NCBI RefSeq assembly: GCF_030814655.1
Contig: NZ_JAUSVK010000001.1
Location: forward strand, 2,003,501-2,067,500
Length of the DNA: 64,000 bases
DNA from: Labrys monachus
GTDB lineage: Bacteria; Pseudomonadota; Alphaproteobacteria; Rhizobiales; Labraceae
Reading direction: 5' to 3'
In this document: positions 9,257-20,662 of the stretch, piece by piece
How the letters are laid out: each line of letters begins with the position of its first letter
Position numbering within the stretch: position 1 is the first letter of the stretch
Program-made: the position numbers and the translations under genes
Notes under the pieces: generated by a model
Told to the model about the DNA's origin: nothing
Database searches by the model: none
The model's input: the letters and a program-made list of their open reading frames with translations, nothing else

Positions 9257-10118
9257 CGGCGATCGAGCCCGTGAGCCCTGTGGTGGCGGCCGTTCCGGCC
9301 AAGGCGGCGAGGCGCCGCATCCGCCTTTCCCTGACCTTCCTGGCCGGTGCGGCGATCCTGGCGCTGTCGCTCCTGCTGGCGGTCTTCCCGCAGCTCTTCG
9401 CGCCCTACAACCCGACCGCCTTCGACTACAAGGCCATCCTCAAGGGGCCCTCGGCCGCCCACCTGTTCGGCGCCGACAATTTCGGCCGCGATATCCTGTC
9501 GCGCACCATCTGGGCCTATCGCGTCGACCTGCAGATCGCCCTGTTCGGCACGCTGTTCCCGGTTGTCTTCGGCACGCTGGTCGGCGCGGTCGTCGGCTAT
9601 GTCGGCGGCTGGCTGGAAGCCGTGTTCGGGCGCATCGTCGATGCGGTCGTCACCTTTCCCTTCCTGGTGCTGGTGATCGCCATCGTCGCCGTGCTCGGGC
9701 CGGGCCTGCTCAATCTCTACATCGCCGTCAGCCTGGTGGGGTGGATCTTCTACGCCAAGCTGATCGTGGCCGAATTCAAGGTCCAGAAGCGCCTTGACTA
9801 TGCTGCCGCGGCGCGGGTGATGGGCTACGGCACCGGCCGCATCGTGCTGCGTCATCTGCTGCCCAACGCGGTGACCGGCGCCATCGTCTACTGGATGACC
9901 GACATGGCCCTGTGCATCCTGCTCGGCTCCAGCCTCGGCTATCTCGGCCTCGGCGCGCAGCCGCCGACCGCCGAATGGGGCGTGCTGATCGCCGACGGCA
10001 AGAACTACATGAAGACGGCGTGGTGGATCTCGATCTTCCCCGGTGCGGCGATCGTCCTGACGGGGCTCGGCTTCAGCCTGCTGGGCGACGGCCTCGCCGA
10101 CATGCTGAGGGTGAAGCG

Positions 10119-10122
<4 letters not shown>
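9253..10122 (+). CDS. ABC transporter permease, DppC/OppC type
   Basis: 289 residues. N-terminal cytoplasmic tail, first helix near residues 25-45, then the periplasmic loop FGADNFGRDILSRTIW characteristic of DppC/OppC and five more helices. The EAA loop YAAAARVMGYGTGRIVLRHLLPN couples to the ATPases, and the ending LLGDGLADMLRVKR is a family hallmark. Coupled by ATGA overlaps to both neighbours, so it is part of one five-gene import operon. Confidence 0.93.
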
Positions 10123-12151
<2,029 letters not shown>

Positions 12152-12194
12152 GGCCGGCACGTCTCGACAGGGATGCGCAGCCCCTCATTTCTAT

Positions 12195-12218
12195 CCTCTC
12201 CCCGCAAGCGGGGCGAGG
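12195..12218. terminator. Hairpin between convergent genes
   Basis: CCTCTCCCCGC (12195-12205) and GCGGGGCGAGG (12208-12218) are nearly perfect complements with one mismatch, giving a strong GC stem. It lies 44 bases after the DppF stop and before the convergent aldo/keto reductase gene. A related but imperfect CGCCCCGCTTGCGAGG lies near 12300. No T-tract, so termination is only probable; it could equally be a short dispersed palindrome. Confidence 0.4.
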
Positions 12219-12373
12219 AGACATCGGCGTCGGGACAGATCCGCCACGCTTGCGTCTCGCAGCCCGCTTCTTATGACGCAACGCCGCCATTTCCTTCGCC
12301 CCGCTTGCGAGGACTCTTCCTGGGGAAATGCTCGGGGTGAGGATCAGGGGCGGCGCGGCCCTCGCCGGGTCGT

Positions 12374-13399
12374 CTATGCCGGCACCGGTGCGTCCTTGTC
12401 GATCAGGCCCTCGGTCCGCAGGTCGGCCCACAGCGCGACGGGGATCGGCACCTGCAGGGAGGCGATGTTGTTCGCCACTTCCTGGGGCCGGGCGGAGCCG
12501 GGGATGATCGAGGCGACGGCGGGGTGGGCGAGGGGGAACTGCAGCGCCGCCGCCTGCAGCGACACGCCATGCGCGCGGCAGACCGCCTCGATGCGGCGGG
12601 TCTTGTCCTGGATCTCCTCCGGCGCGATGCCGTAGCGATAGCGCGCGGTCGGCCCGGGGCCGGTCGCGAGGATGCCGGACGCGAAGGGCGCGCCGATGAC
12701 GACGCCGATGCCGCGGTCGACGCAACGCCTCAGGCCGGTATGGAGGACGCCCTGGTCGAGCAGCGTATAGGGCATGGCGACCAGCACGAAATCGAGATCG
12801 ACCAGGGGCGCGATGTTGTCGAGGGATTCCTCGACATTGATGCCCATGCCGATCGCCTTGATGTCGCCGGAGCGCTTCAACTCCTCAAGCGCCTTCATGC
12901 CGCTGTCGGTCAGGTCCTTCAGCCGGCCGGCGAATTTGTCGCCATGCGAATGGGCGTCGAGATCATGGATCAGCAGGGCGTCCACCGTATCCAGCGCCAG
13001 CCGCATCAGGCTCTGCTCATAGGCCCGCATGAAGCCGTCATAGGAATAGTTGAACTCGATCTCGAAATTCAGCCCGCCGCCCCAGGGCGTGCGGTCGAAA
13101 TGCCGGGGATCGGCCGGGCGGTGCAGGACGCGGCCGACCTTCGTCGTCACCAGGAATTCGTCGCGGGGCTTGTCGATCAGGAAGCTGCCGACGCGGTGCT
13201 CGCTCAGGCCGAGGCCGTAATAGGGGGCGGAATCATAATAGCGGACGCCGCCGTTCCAGGCCGCCTCGAGCGTCGCATGGGCGACATCCCCGCCGACCCG
13301 GTTGTACATGCCGCCGAGATGGGCGGAGCCGAAGCCGAGCACCGGCAGTTTCAGCCGGCTCGATCCAAGCTGACGATAGTCGGATAGATTGACGGGCAC
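12374..13399 (-). CDS. Aldo/keto reductase (aldose dehydrogenase-like)
   Basis: 341 residues forming an AKR TIM barrel. Catalytic tetrad segments: Asp/Tyr in YYDSAPYYGLGLSE near residue 55, Lys in LVTTKVGRVL near 80, His in LLIHDLDAH near 130. The long insert around PWGGGLNFEIEFNYSYDG resembles D-threo-aldose/L-fucose dehydrogenase and pyridoxal 4-dehydrogenase relatives. The GTG at 13399 is chosen because GAGGAG (13407-13412) lies 7 bases upstream. It stands alone between convergent and divergent neighbours. Confidence 0.88.
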   Translation of the reverse strand: MPVNLSDYRQLGSSRLKLPVLGFGSAHLGGMYNRVGGDVAHATLEAAWNGGVRYYDSAPYYGLGLSEHRVGSFLIDKPRDEFLVTTKVGRVLHRPADPRHFDRTPWGGGLNFEIEFNYSYDGFMRAYEQSLMRLALDTVDALLIHDLDAHSHGDKFAGRLKDLTDSGMKALEELKRSGDIKAIGMGINVEESLDNIAPLVDLDFVLVAMPYTLLDQGVLHTGLRRCVDRGIGVVIGAPFASGILATGPGPTARYRYGIAPEEIQDKTRRIEAVCRAHGVSLQAAALQFPLAHPAVASIIPGSARPQEVANNIASLQVPIPVALWADLRTEGLIDKDAPVPA

Positions 13400-13835
13400 G
13401 GGGGGTCTCCTCACGACGGTGCGATTTTGAGACGCCGGCATTGGCTCCTCGCCGCCGTCGTCCTCGCTTGCCCGCCGATTGTATCCGGCAGCGCGCGGGC
13501 GGAAGCAATCCCGTTCGAGCGCGAGGCGTCAGCCCGGGCCCCGGTCGGGCCGAGAACCGATCCGACCGGTGCCTTGCGGCCTGCGGGGATTCACTGTTTC
13601 AAATGAACAGGAAGGCCTTGCCTCAACGGGGTTGGCTGGGCTTCGGCCTTGGCAGCATCCGAGCAGGAGTGCGGATCCGGCCGGTGGCGCTCATCTCCGA
13701 TACATTATCGCCTTCGTCGGGCGGCCGGCGAAAACAACAGGCCAAAGGGGATGGCTATGCCACCTCTTCGGCCATGAAGCCAGGCATCCGGTATGATATC
13801 GCTGATGGTCGGCAGGCGCCGCCTTGCGGAGCCCG
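13400..13835. other. About 435 bases without a recognisable gene
   Basis: Sequence between the divergent aldo/keto reductase and glycosyltransferase-like genes. Short open frames here encode Arg/Pro-rich products with no family resemblance and no ribosome-binding site. It must contain the two divergent promoters, but I see no clear -35/-10 pair or palindrome. Confidence 0.5.
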
Positions 13836-14633
13836 ATGACGAGGCCGGGGGAGTTCGTGATAGCGCTATCGTTCGTTATTCCAGGCAGAGTGGCCGGCGC
13901 ACCCGAGCCCGAAAGCTATTGGCAAGCCGTCAGAAGGTTTTCCGATTCATATTCGCGATTTCCTCCGGGCGTGGATCACGAGCTTGTCCTGGTCAATTCC
14001 AACAACGGATTGACGAGCAGCCTGGCCGAGGCCTTCTCGGGCCTGAAATACAGGGTCATCGACTATGACGGCGGGGGCCGGGATATCGGAGCGCACCAGC
14101 GGGCGTCGCTTTCCCTCGGTGACGACGATTGGATCATGTGCCTTTCATCCACCTCTTATGCGAGGAGCCCCTCCTGGCTGAAAGCATTCGTGGCGGCCCG
14201 GGACGAGAACGGGGACGGTCTGTATGGGTCGACATCGTCATTCGAGTATTCCGCGCATATTCGAACCACCGGCTTCTTCATGCGCGTCGCCCGGCTGCGT
14301 GAATATCCGCGCATCTGCACCACTCGGGAGGAGTGCCTGGCGTTCGAGTCGGGTCAGGACTCCATCACGAATTCGGTGCGCGCGCGCGGGCTCGGCGCAT
14401 GGGTGGTGACGCCCGACAGCGGCACTCTGCGCCTCGCGGAGTCGCGGCGCGTGCCCCATGTGTTTCGGAAAGGAAACCAGTCCAATATCTGGATCTATGA
14501 CGGCCAGACCGATCTCTATGACAGCCTGGCGCCGAAGCAGCGGGACATCTTGCGCTGGCGGGCCGAGGATATCGCCGTTCCCGGCGGATGGCGGCGGAGC
14601 CTGCGTCGCTTCAGGGAACGGATCTGGCGCTGA
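13836..14633 (+). CDS. Glycosyltransferase-like protein (uncertain)
   Basis: 265 residues, not confidently recognised. The order of segments resembles a GT-A nucleotide-sugar fold: a beta-strand start ([12 protein letters not shown]), [25 protein letters not shown], then [13 protein letters not shown] and a late acidic/Asp pair in [10 protein letters not shown]. The C-terminus is basic ([13 protein letters not shown]). ATG 13836 is used, with GGAG at 13828-13831. The acetyltransferase gene starts 38 bases after its stop and is probably co-transcribed, pointing to surface-polysaccharide decoration. Codon use looks slightly less GC-biased than in neighbouring operons. Confidence 0.55.
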   Translation: MTRPGEFVIALSFVIPGRVAGAPEPESYWQAVRRFSDSYSRFPPGVDHELVLVNSNNGLTSSLAEAFSGLKYRVIDYDGGGRDIGAHQRASLSLGDDDWIMCLSSTSYARSPSWLKAFVAARDENGDGLYGSTSSFEYSAHIRTTGFFMRVARLREYPRICTTREECLAFESGQDSITNSVRARGLGAWVVTPDSGTLRLAESRRVPHVFRKGNQSNIWIYDGQTDLYDSLAPKQRDILRWRAEDIAVPGGWRRSLRRFRERIWR

Positions 14634-14671
14634 AACCGCGGTGGCGCGGGCAGCGGGAGCGGGGGGAGACG

Positions 14672-15274
14672 ATGTCCATTCTCAAGCGTTTTCTGCGCAA
14701 GAGGGACTTGCGAAATCGAGAGAAGGTCCGCAGTGCGCAAATGCGCGAGCTGCAGAAATACGTGACGATCGGACGGCATACTTACGGGATCACGCCCGAA
14801 TCGGTTTTTCTTCCATCCTTCGAATCCCGTCTGACGGTCGGGGCGTTCTGCTCGGTCGCGGCGGAAGCACTGATCATGTGCGCCGGGCATCATTTCACCG
14901 ACAGGGCGACGACCTTCCCGATCCGTGAGTTGCTCATGGGCCACAAGCACGGCGTGACGGTGTTCGGAAAGCCGGTCGGCCGCCGGATCGGCAACGATGT
15001 CTGGATAGGCCAGCGAGCGCTGGTGCTGCCCGGCCTCGTTATCGGCGATGGCGCCGTCGTCGGTGCGGGCGCGGTGGTGACAAGAGACGTGCCGCCCTAT
15101 GCCATCGTCGCAGGCAACCCGGCCCGGGTGATTCGCTATCGTTTTCCCGACGCCGTCATCGCCGCACTGTCGCGGATAGAGTGGTGGAACTGGGAGGACG
15201 AGAAGGTCGTGAGAGAAAGCGAGAGCCTCTACGGGCCCGTCGATGCGTTCATCGCCCGGCACGCCGTGGCGTGA
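14672..15274 (+). CDS. CatB-like hexapeptide-repeat acetyltransferase
   Basis: 200 residues. The C-terminal half is a left-handed beta-helix: [37 protein letters not shown] and the xenobiotic/sugar acyltransferase ending [18 protein letters not shown]. His in AGHHFTD is the likely catalytic base. Such enzymes O-acetylate sugars or small molecules with acetyl-CoA. ATG 14672 has a strong GGGGGAG site just upstream. A longer frame would overlap the glycosyltransferase-like gene. Probable partner of that gene in glycan modification. Confidence 0.85.
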   Translation: MSILKRFLRKRDLRNREKVRSAQMRELQKYVTIGRHTYGITPESVFLPSFESRLTVGAFCSVAAEALIMCAGHHFTDRATTFPIRELLMGHKHGVTVFGKPVGRRIGNDVWIGQRALVLPGLVIGDGAVVGAGAVVTRDVPPYAIVAGNPARVIRYRFPDAVIAALSRIEWWNWEDEKVVRESESLYGPVDAFIARHAVA

Positions 15275-15275
15275 C

Positions 15276-15303
15276 GGCTGGAGCGCCAGGTGCCGCTCCA
15301 GCC
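15276..15303. terminator. Bidirectional stem-loop between convergent genes
   Basis: GGCTGGAGCG (15276-15285) and CGCTCCAGCC (15294-15303) form a perfect 10-bp stem with an 8-nt loop. It starts directly after the acetyltransferase stop and ends 12 bases before the oxidase stop on the other strand, so it can serve both transcripts. Confidence 0.7.
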
Positions 15304-15314
15304 TCCGGAACGCG

Positions 15315-16448
15315 TCACGCCGCGCGGGCAAACCGTGCGGGACGGAAGGGAGCCAGGAGGGGATGGGGCGTTCCGCTGGCGATCTCGCCGGCCAGCAATT
15401 CGCCGGCGATCAGGCCGAGCGTCGCGCCGCTGTGGCTGAAGGCGACATGGTAGCCGGGAATGGCTTCCAGCGGTCCGAACACCGGTTCGCCGTCTCCCGG
15501 AATGGGCTTGGGGCCGGCCCCGTAGGAATCGAGCTCCAGCGTCGGATTTCCCGCCAGGACCTTCGAGGCCTCCGCGAGGAGGCCGCGTATGGTCGCGTCC
15601 CTGACCTCGAAGCTTCCGTCCGGGTGACGGGTGATTTCCTCCTCCGACCAGGCCGAATCGAGGACCAGGGCTCCCGTCGGCGTTGGCCGGATCGCGACCC
15701 GGGGCGTGTTCAGGACGGCGCGCAAGGCGTGCGCGACCGGCCGGGTGCGCACGAGCAAGGAGATCGGCGTGCCGTCCGCGATATGCTGGCCCTCCCGGGC
15801 GACGATGGCGGGAACGTCGGCGCCGGCGGCCAGCAGGACGGCGTCGGCCTCGAACCGCCGGCCGTCCGCCATCGTCACGCCGCCGGCGCGTCCCGCCGTG
15901 ACGGTGACGGTCGCCTTGCCGGCATCGGTGACCAGCGCGCCACCCCTGTCGTGGAATTCCGCGAGCAGCAGGTCGATCAGGGAAGGCAGGTCGACCCAGC
16001 CTTCACCCGGGTTGAAGATCGCTCCCCGGGCGGCGATCGAACCGGCGTCGACACCCGGCGTCACCGCGCCGACCTCCTCTGCCGACAGGAAGGCGGCATC
16101 ATAACCGAGGGCCTTCTCATGGGCGTAGATCCCGGCGATGTCGTTGTCGTCGTCGTCCGCATCCCAGGTCAGGCCACCGTCGAAGCGCAGCCAGGCGGCA
16201 TCCGGATGCCTGGCGGCCAGGCTGCGGTAGCGGTCGATGCCGATCATGCGCAGGCGATGATAGGCATCGGAGCGCCGGCGCGAGGAATTCAGCCAGGCGA
16301 GCGATCGCCCCGATGCGCCGTTCGCGGGCCGGCCGTCCGTCACCAGGATCGTCGAGACGCCGAGGCGCGCCAGATGCACGGCGGACGAGACGCCGAGAAT
16401 GCCGCCGCCGACGACGACGACGCGTGAAACGGGAGGGGATGCGGTCAT
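15315..16448 (-). CDS. FAD-dependent amine/amino-acid oxidase (DAO family)
   Basis: 377 residues. The N-terminal FAD-binding motif VVVVGGGILGVSSAVHLARLG and the following NGASGRS segment are typical of the DAO/glycine oxidase/DadA fold, and a C-terminal GATLGLIAGELLA segment closes the FAD site. It is expected to oxidise an amino acid or N-substituted amino acid imported by the adjacent amino-acid type transporter. It lies 49 bases downstream of the permease/ATPase gene in the same orientation, so probably the last gene of a three-gene operon. Confidence 0.86.
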   Translation of the reverse strand: MTASPPVSRVVVVGGGILGVSSAVHLARLGVSTILVTDGRPANGASGRSLAWLNSSRRRSDAYHRLRMIGIDRYRSLAARHPDAAWLRFDGGLTWDADDDDNDIAGIYAHEKALGYDAAFLSAEEVGAVTPGVDAGSIAARGAIFNPGEGWVDLPSLIDLLLAEFHDRGGALVTDAGKATVTVTAGRAGGVTMADGRRFEADAVLLAAGADVPAIVAREGQHIADGTPISLLVRTRPVAHALRAVLNTPRVAIRPTPTGALVLDSAWSEEEITRHPDGSFEVRDATIRGLLAEASKVLAGNPTLELDSYGAGPKPIPGDGEPVFGPLEAIPGYHVAFSHSGATLGLIAGELLAGEIASGTPHPLLAPFRPARFARAA

Positions 16449-16497
16449 ATCAGGAGCTTTCAGGTCTTGGAGAATGGAAGAGAGGGGGAGCGCTCGG

Positions 16498-18042
16498 TCA
16501 GAGCATTTCCGAAAGGAAGCGCTGGAGGCGCGGGCTCCGGGGATTGCCGAAGATCGCGTCGGGCGGGCCGGCCTCGACGACCTTGCCCTCGTCCATGAAC
16601 ACCACCTGGTCGGCGACCCGCCGCGCGAAGTTCATTTCATGGGTGACGACCACCATGGTCATGCCGCTCCTGCCGAGATCGGCCATCAGGTTGAGGACGC
16701 CCTTGACGAGCTCGGGATCGAGCGCGCTCGTCACCTCGTCGAAGAGCATCAGCTCCGGCTCGAGGGCGAGCGCCCGGGCAATGGCGACGCGCTGCTGCTG
16801 GCCGCCGGACAGATCGATCGGGCGATGGCGCATGCGGGTCGCGAGCCCGACCTCGGCGAGACGCTGCTCCGCGATCCGCCGGGCCGCGGCGGCCGGAAGC
16901 CCCTGGACCTTGCGCAAGGCGAGCTGGACATTGCCGATCGCGGTATGGTCCGGGAACAGGTTGAACTGCTGGAACACCATGCCGACGCGGCGGCGCAGCA
17001 GGTCGGCCTTCATGCGCAGGATGCTGCGTCCGTCCAGGCGGATATCGCCGGCCGCGGGCTCGGCGAGGCGGTTGAGGCAGCGCAGCAGCGTCGACTTGCC
17101 GGACCCCGACGGTCCGATCACGCAGGTGATGCTGCCTGCCTCGGCCTTCAGATTCACGCCGCGCAGGACCTTGAAGTCGCCATAGGCCATGTCCAGGCCG
17201 ACGACCTCCAGCGAGGCGCCCTTGCGCCTGGTGCCGCTGTCTTCGGAAGCGCGTTCGGGAAGAGGGGCGCCCTCGGCCGCCCGCGTGGCGTCGGCGAGTT
17301 CCCTCACCTCGTCGAGGCCGCTGGTGACCGTGGTGATGCGGCGGCCGGACCGCAACTGGCGGTCGACGGCGTTGACCACATGGGTCAGGGGCACGGTGAT
17401 GGCGAGGTAGAAAAGGCCGGCGAGCATCAGCGGCGACAGATTGCCGGACACCACGGCCTGGTCCTGGCCGACGCGGAACAGCTCCCGCTCCGATGCCAGC
17501 AGGCCGAGGAAGTAGACGAGGCTGGAATCCTTGATGTTGCCGATGAACTGGTTGACCAGAGCCGGCAGGACGCGGCGCACGCCCTGGGGAATGACGATCA
17601 GGCGCATGCCCCTGGGATAGGTCATGCCGAGGGCGCGGCACGCTTCCAGCTGGCCGCGTTCGACGCTCTGGATGCCGGCGCGGAAGATCTCGCCGATATA
17701 GGCGCCCGCGATCAGGCTGAGCGCGAGGATGCCGAGCGGATAGGGCGAGGGCCCGAAGATCTGGCGCCCGATACCGGCAAAGCCCTGGCCGATCAGCAGG
17801 ATGGTGACGATCGCCGGCAGTCCGCGAAAGATGTCGGTGTAGACGCGGGCCGGGGTCCGGATCCAGATCGAACGGGAAATGCCCATGACCGCGAGGATCA
17901 TGCCGATGACGATGCCCAGCACTGTGGAGGCGAAGGCCAGCAGCAGCGTGTTCTTCAGGCCGACCATCAGCATGCTCGGCAAGACGGCCGCCATGGAGTC
18001 CCAGTCGAAGAAGCTGCGTTGGATGATGTCGAACCAGCTCAT
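16498..18042 (-). CDS. Polar amino acid ABC transporter: permease and ATPase fused in one protein
   Basis: A 514-residue fusion. Residues 1-230 are a His/Glu/Gln-type permease (helices near 20-50, 68-90, 103-120, 160-180, 203-225; EAA loop EACRALGMTYPRGMRLIVIPQG near 133-154). Residues 231-276 are a charged linker. Residues 277-514 are a GlnQ-type ATPase with Walker A GPSGSGKST (310-318), signature LSGGQ (411-415), Walker B LMLFDE (431-436) and THEM switch. Both domains are complete and the reading frame is continuous. Only one permease gene is present, implying a homodimer. It sits between the binding-protein and oxidase genes. Confidence 0.93.
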   Translation of the reverse strand: MSWFDIIQRSFFDWDSMAAVLPSMLMVGLKNTLLLAFASTVLGIVIGMILAVMGISRSIWIRTPARVYTDIFRGLPAIVTILLIGQGFAGIGRQIFGPSPYPLGILALSLIAGAYIGEIFRAGIQSVERGQLEACRALGMTYPRGMRLIVIPQGVRRVLPALVNQFIGNIKDSSLVYFLGLLASERELFRVGQDQAVVSGNLSPLMLAGLFYLAITVPLTHVVNAVDRQLRSGRRITTVTSGLDEVRELADATRAAEGAPLPERASEDSGTRRKGASLEVVGLDMAYGDFKVLRGVNLKAEAGSITCVIGPSGSGKSTLLRCLNRLAEPAAGDIRLDGRSILRMKADLLRRRVGMVFQQFNLFPDHTAIGNVQLALRKVQGLPAAAARRIAEQRLAEVGLATRMRHRPIDLSGGQQQRVAIARALALEPELMLFDEVTSALDPELVKGVLNLMADLGRSGMTMVVVTHEMNFARRVADQVVFMDEGKVVEAGPPDAIFGNPRSPRLQRFLSEML

Positions 18043-18166
18043 GCGGCTGTCTTTCCGGCACGCTTGAAGGAAATAAGGGGGCCGATCGCCACGGGGATGC
18101 GGGAGCGGGGGGATTCCTGCCCGCTCCCGGCCGTGGCCCGGCCGCGACGACGCCTGTCGAGCGGCG

Positions 18167-18985
18167 CTATTTGGGAAGATACTGCTCGGGCATCGGCGAG
18201 CCCGGGAACCATTTGATGTAGAGCCTCTTCCAGGTGCCGTCCTGCATGGCCTCGTGCAGGGCCTTGTTCAGCGCCTCGCGAAAGGCATCATTGCCTTTCC
18301 TGACCACGAAGCCCGCGGGCGCGTCGAAGGAGGGGATGTTGATGGCGAGCCTCAGCCCCTTGAAGCGCTCGCCATATTGCTTGGCCGCCTCGTAATCGAG
18401 GAAATGCGCGTCCACGGTGCCGCTGTTGAGCGCCGATATGGCCGAATTGTTGTCGGGGAAATCGACGATGTCCGACTTGGTGAAGTGAGCCTTTGCATAG
18501 GTTTCCTGCAGCGTGCCCTGCACGGTGCCGACACGCTTGCCGGCGAGGTCGTCGGCGTTCTTGATCGCCGGATCGGCGGTGATGACGGTCAGGTAGCCGG
18601 CAAGATATCCGTCGGAGAAATCGACCGTCTTCTTGCGCGCCTCGGTGGTGCCGATCGCGGCAACCGCAACATCGAAGCGGCCGTTGGCGACCGACGGCAT
18701 CAGCGCCGAGAAGTCCTGCCCGGTGAACGTCACGTGATCCTTGTCGAAGCCGAGCCGGCGGGCGACGTCCCGGAACAGTTCGACATCGAAGCCGCCGAAT
18801 TCGCCATTCGCATCGGTGAAGGTGTAGGGCTTGGCGTCGCCCATGCTGCCGACGCTGATCATCGTCGGGTCGATGAGGTGATAGGGGTTGGCGACCTCCG
18901 CCGCGAAGCCGCGTCCCGTCGCAACGCCTGCCAGCACGCCGAACGCCGCAGCCGCCATCAGCTGGCGCCGATTGAGCTTTTTCAT
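18167..18985 (-). CDS. Amino acid ABC transporter substrate-binding protein (SBP_bac_3)
   Basis: 272 residues. The start [20 protein letters not shown] has a twin-arginine-like RRQLM before the hydrophobic core, so Tat export is possible; the mature region begins near [37 protein letters not shown] and [18 protein letters not shown] are standard segments of the GlnH/ArtJ family. The ATG at 18985 is chosen because GAGGG lies just upstream. First gene of the amino-acid operon, divergent from the LacI gene. Confidence 0.92.
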   Translation of the reverse strand: MKKLNRRQLMAAAAFGVLAGVATGRGFAAEVANPYHLIDPTMISVGSMGDAKPYTFTDANGEFGGFDVELFRDVARRLGFDKDHVTFTGQDFSALMPSVANGRFDVAVAAIGTTEARKKTVDFSDGYLAGYLTVITADPAIKNADDLAGKRVGTVQGTLQETYAKAHFTKSDIVDFPDNNSAISALNSGTVDAHFLDYEAAKQYGERFKGLRLAINIPSFDAPAGFVVRKGNDAFREALNKALHEAMQDGTWKRLYIKWFPGSPMPEQYLPK

Positions 18986-19010
18986 GCAGATACCCTCTGG
19001 TCTTGTTATT

Positions 19011-19044
19011 GAGAGCGGTCTCATACCACGGTGAGACCGGTCTC
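19011..19044. promoter_or_regulatory. Two LacI-type operators
   Basis: GAGACCGGTCTC at 19033-19044 is a perfect 12-bp palindrome, and GAGAGCGGTCTC at 19011-19022 differs from it by one central base. The centres are 22 bp apart, about two helical turns. They lie between the divergent binding-protein gene and the LacI family gene, so the adjacent regulator probably binds both and represses in both directions. The CG centre is typical of LacI-family sites. Confidence 0.75.
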
Positions 19045-19098
19045 TTCAATCCGGAATCGGCATTGACGCTCCCGCATCAAACGAGATAGTGGCGGGGC

Positions 19099-20202
19099 AT
19101 GGACAACGAATTCACTGCCAGGCGCGCGGTTACCGTGGCGGATGTGGCGCGGGCCGCCCAGGTATCGAAGGCGGCGGCGGCCCGGGCGCTGGGCGGCTAT
19201 GGCTCCGTCAGCGATGCCGTGAAGCAGCGGGTGCTGGAAGCGGCAGGCCGTCTCGACTACCGCCCGAACGAACTTGCCCGCACCATGGCCACGGGGCGCT
19301 CGGGCACCATCGGCGTGATCGTCGGCGACATCGAGAACCCTTTCTTCGGCTCGGCGGTGCGCGGCATCAGCGACCTGGCGGCGGCATCCGGCTTCGACGT
19401 CATCCTGTCGAACTCGAGCGAGACGCCGTCAGCCGAAAAGGCGTCCACGCGGGTTTTCCTGGCCAAGCGCGTGGACGGGCTGATCGTGGCGCCGGCCACG
19501 ATGCATGACGGCGCCCATCTGGCGGACGCGCTCGGGCAGGGATGCCCGCTCGTGCTGCTCGACCGCGACGTGCCCGGGCTGCCGGTCGACGTCGCGCTCA
19601 TCGACGACCAGGCGGCCGCACGCGAGGCGACCGGCCTGCTGATCGCTTCGGGGCACCGGCGCCTCGCCTATATCACCGCGACATCCGTGGTCGACGGGCG
19701 ATACAGTGACACCGGGCAGATCGTGCTGACCACCGTCCAGAATCGCATCGCCGGCTTTCGCGAGGCCGCCGCAGCCGCGGGATTGGCCGAATCCGACCTG
19801 CGGATCCGCCTCGGCGCCTCCACGACCGCGCAGTCGCAGGAGATCCTGCTCGAACTCCTGCGCGCGCCCGACCGCCCCACCGCCATCCTGTCGTCCGACA
19901 GCAAGATCGCCCTCGAAGTCTTCCGGGCGGCGAGGGCGGTCGGCCTCGCAGTGCCCCGGGACCTGTCGCTGATCACGTTCGACGATGCGGGTTGGACGAG
20001 CGCCGTTTCGCCGACGGTCACGGTGGTGTCGCAGCCGTCCTACCGGCTCGGCTACGCGGCCGCGCGCATGCTGATCGAGCGCATCGGCGGCGACAAGTCC
20101 GCGCCGCGGCGCTGCGTGCTGGAGACGGCGCTCATCCGCCGCGAGTCGGTTTCCCCGCCGATTGCCGCCGATGCCGTCGAAGGGCGAGCCCGGACCCCGT
20201 AG
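19099..20202 (+). CDS. LacI family transcriptional regulator
   Basis: 367 residues. N-terminal helix-turn-helix VTVADVARAAQVSKAAAARALGG (about 11-33) and hinge helix YRPNELARTMATG, then a periplasmic-binding-protein-like effector domain starting TIGVIVGDIENPFFG and containing LITFDDAGWTSAVSPTVTVV. It probably represses the divergent amino-acid importer/oxidase operon through the GAGACCGGTCTC sites and responds to the imported compound. LacI control is less usual for amino-acid than for sugar uptake, so the ligand could be a sugar-amine conjugate such as an opine (inference). Confidence 0.92.
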   Translation: MDNEFTARRAVTVADVARAAQVSKAAAARALGGYGSVSDAVKQRVLEAAGRLDYRPNELARTMATGRSGTIGVIVGDIENPFFGSAVRGISDLAAASGFDVILSNSSETPSAEKASTRVFLAKRVDGLIVAPATMHDGAHLADALGQGCPLVLLDRDVPGLPVDVALIDDQAAAREATGLLIASGHRRLAYITATSVVDGRYSDTGQIVLTTVQNRIAGFREAAAAAGLAESDLRIRLGASTTAQSQEILLELLRAPDRPTAILSSDSKIALEVFRAARAVGLAVPRDLSLITFDDAGWTSAVSPTVTVVSQPSYRLGYAAARMLIERIGGDKSAPRRCVLETALIRRESVSPPIAADAVEGRARTP

Positions 20203-20333
20203 GAATCGCCCGCCCGCCATCCGCAGGCCGGCCTTGCGCTCGCCGCAACCGGGGCGAGGCGCTTTCCGGGAAACGCCGTCTTGCTCCGGCGGTCTGGCCC
20301 GCGGCGTCCCGGTCCGGCAAACCGCAAAGGGCT

Positions 20334-20516
20334 TCAGCGGTTCAGCACATCGCAGTTCGTCCGTCCGGAGGCGATGCAGTTCAGGGTGTCGTTGGCGTTC
20401 TGCAGGCTGGTGAACACCCAGACGCCGCCGATGACCAGGAGCGCGATGAAGACGAGGGCGGCGATCTTCGGCCCGTCGCCATGTCGCCTCGGTGGCGTGC
20501 TTTTGCCCGTCGTCAT
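20334..20516 (-). CDS. Small single-pass membrane protein of unknown function
   Basis: 60 residues with a basic N-terminus, one transmembrane helix (KIAALVFIALLVIGGVWVFTS, roughly 17-37) and a short tail with two Cys (LNCIASGRTNC). The tail resembles small hypothetical proteins I have seen in Hyphomicrobiales that end in a C-x-SGR-NC pattern, so I think it is real despite its size. It is convergent with the LacI gene and divergent from the GntR gene. No function can be assigned. The Cys pair would lie outside the membrane if the basic end is cytoplasmic. Confidence 0.65.
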   Translation of the reverse strand: MTTGKSTPPRRHGDGPKIAALVFIALLVIGGVWVFTSLQNANDTLNCIASGRTNCDVLNR

Positions 20517-20662
20517 GCCCGATCGTCTCCTGCGGGAGGCCGAGGCTTAGCAGGTCAGGACCCCGATGGCACTGCGTCGATTCGGCCGTGGGCCGGCCAT
20601 CCGCCGCGGCTTCCCTTCCTACGTTCTTTGGAACTGTGCCGAACGATCCGACGCACCGCTTG

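Noticed and set aside
13441-13839. Possible 132-residue gene between the aldo/keto reductase and the glycosyltransferase-like gene
   Set aside because: Arg/Pro-rich, no ribosome site, and overlaps the better supported gene start.
16399-18216. Plus-strand open frame of about 600 codons opposite the permease-ATPase fusion
   Set aside because: Antisense composition and no recognisable domain.
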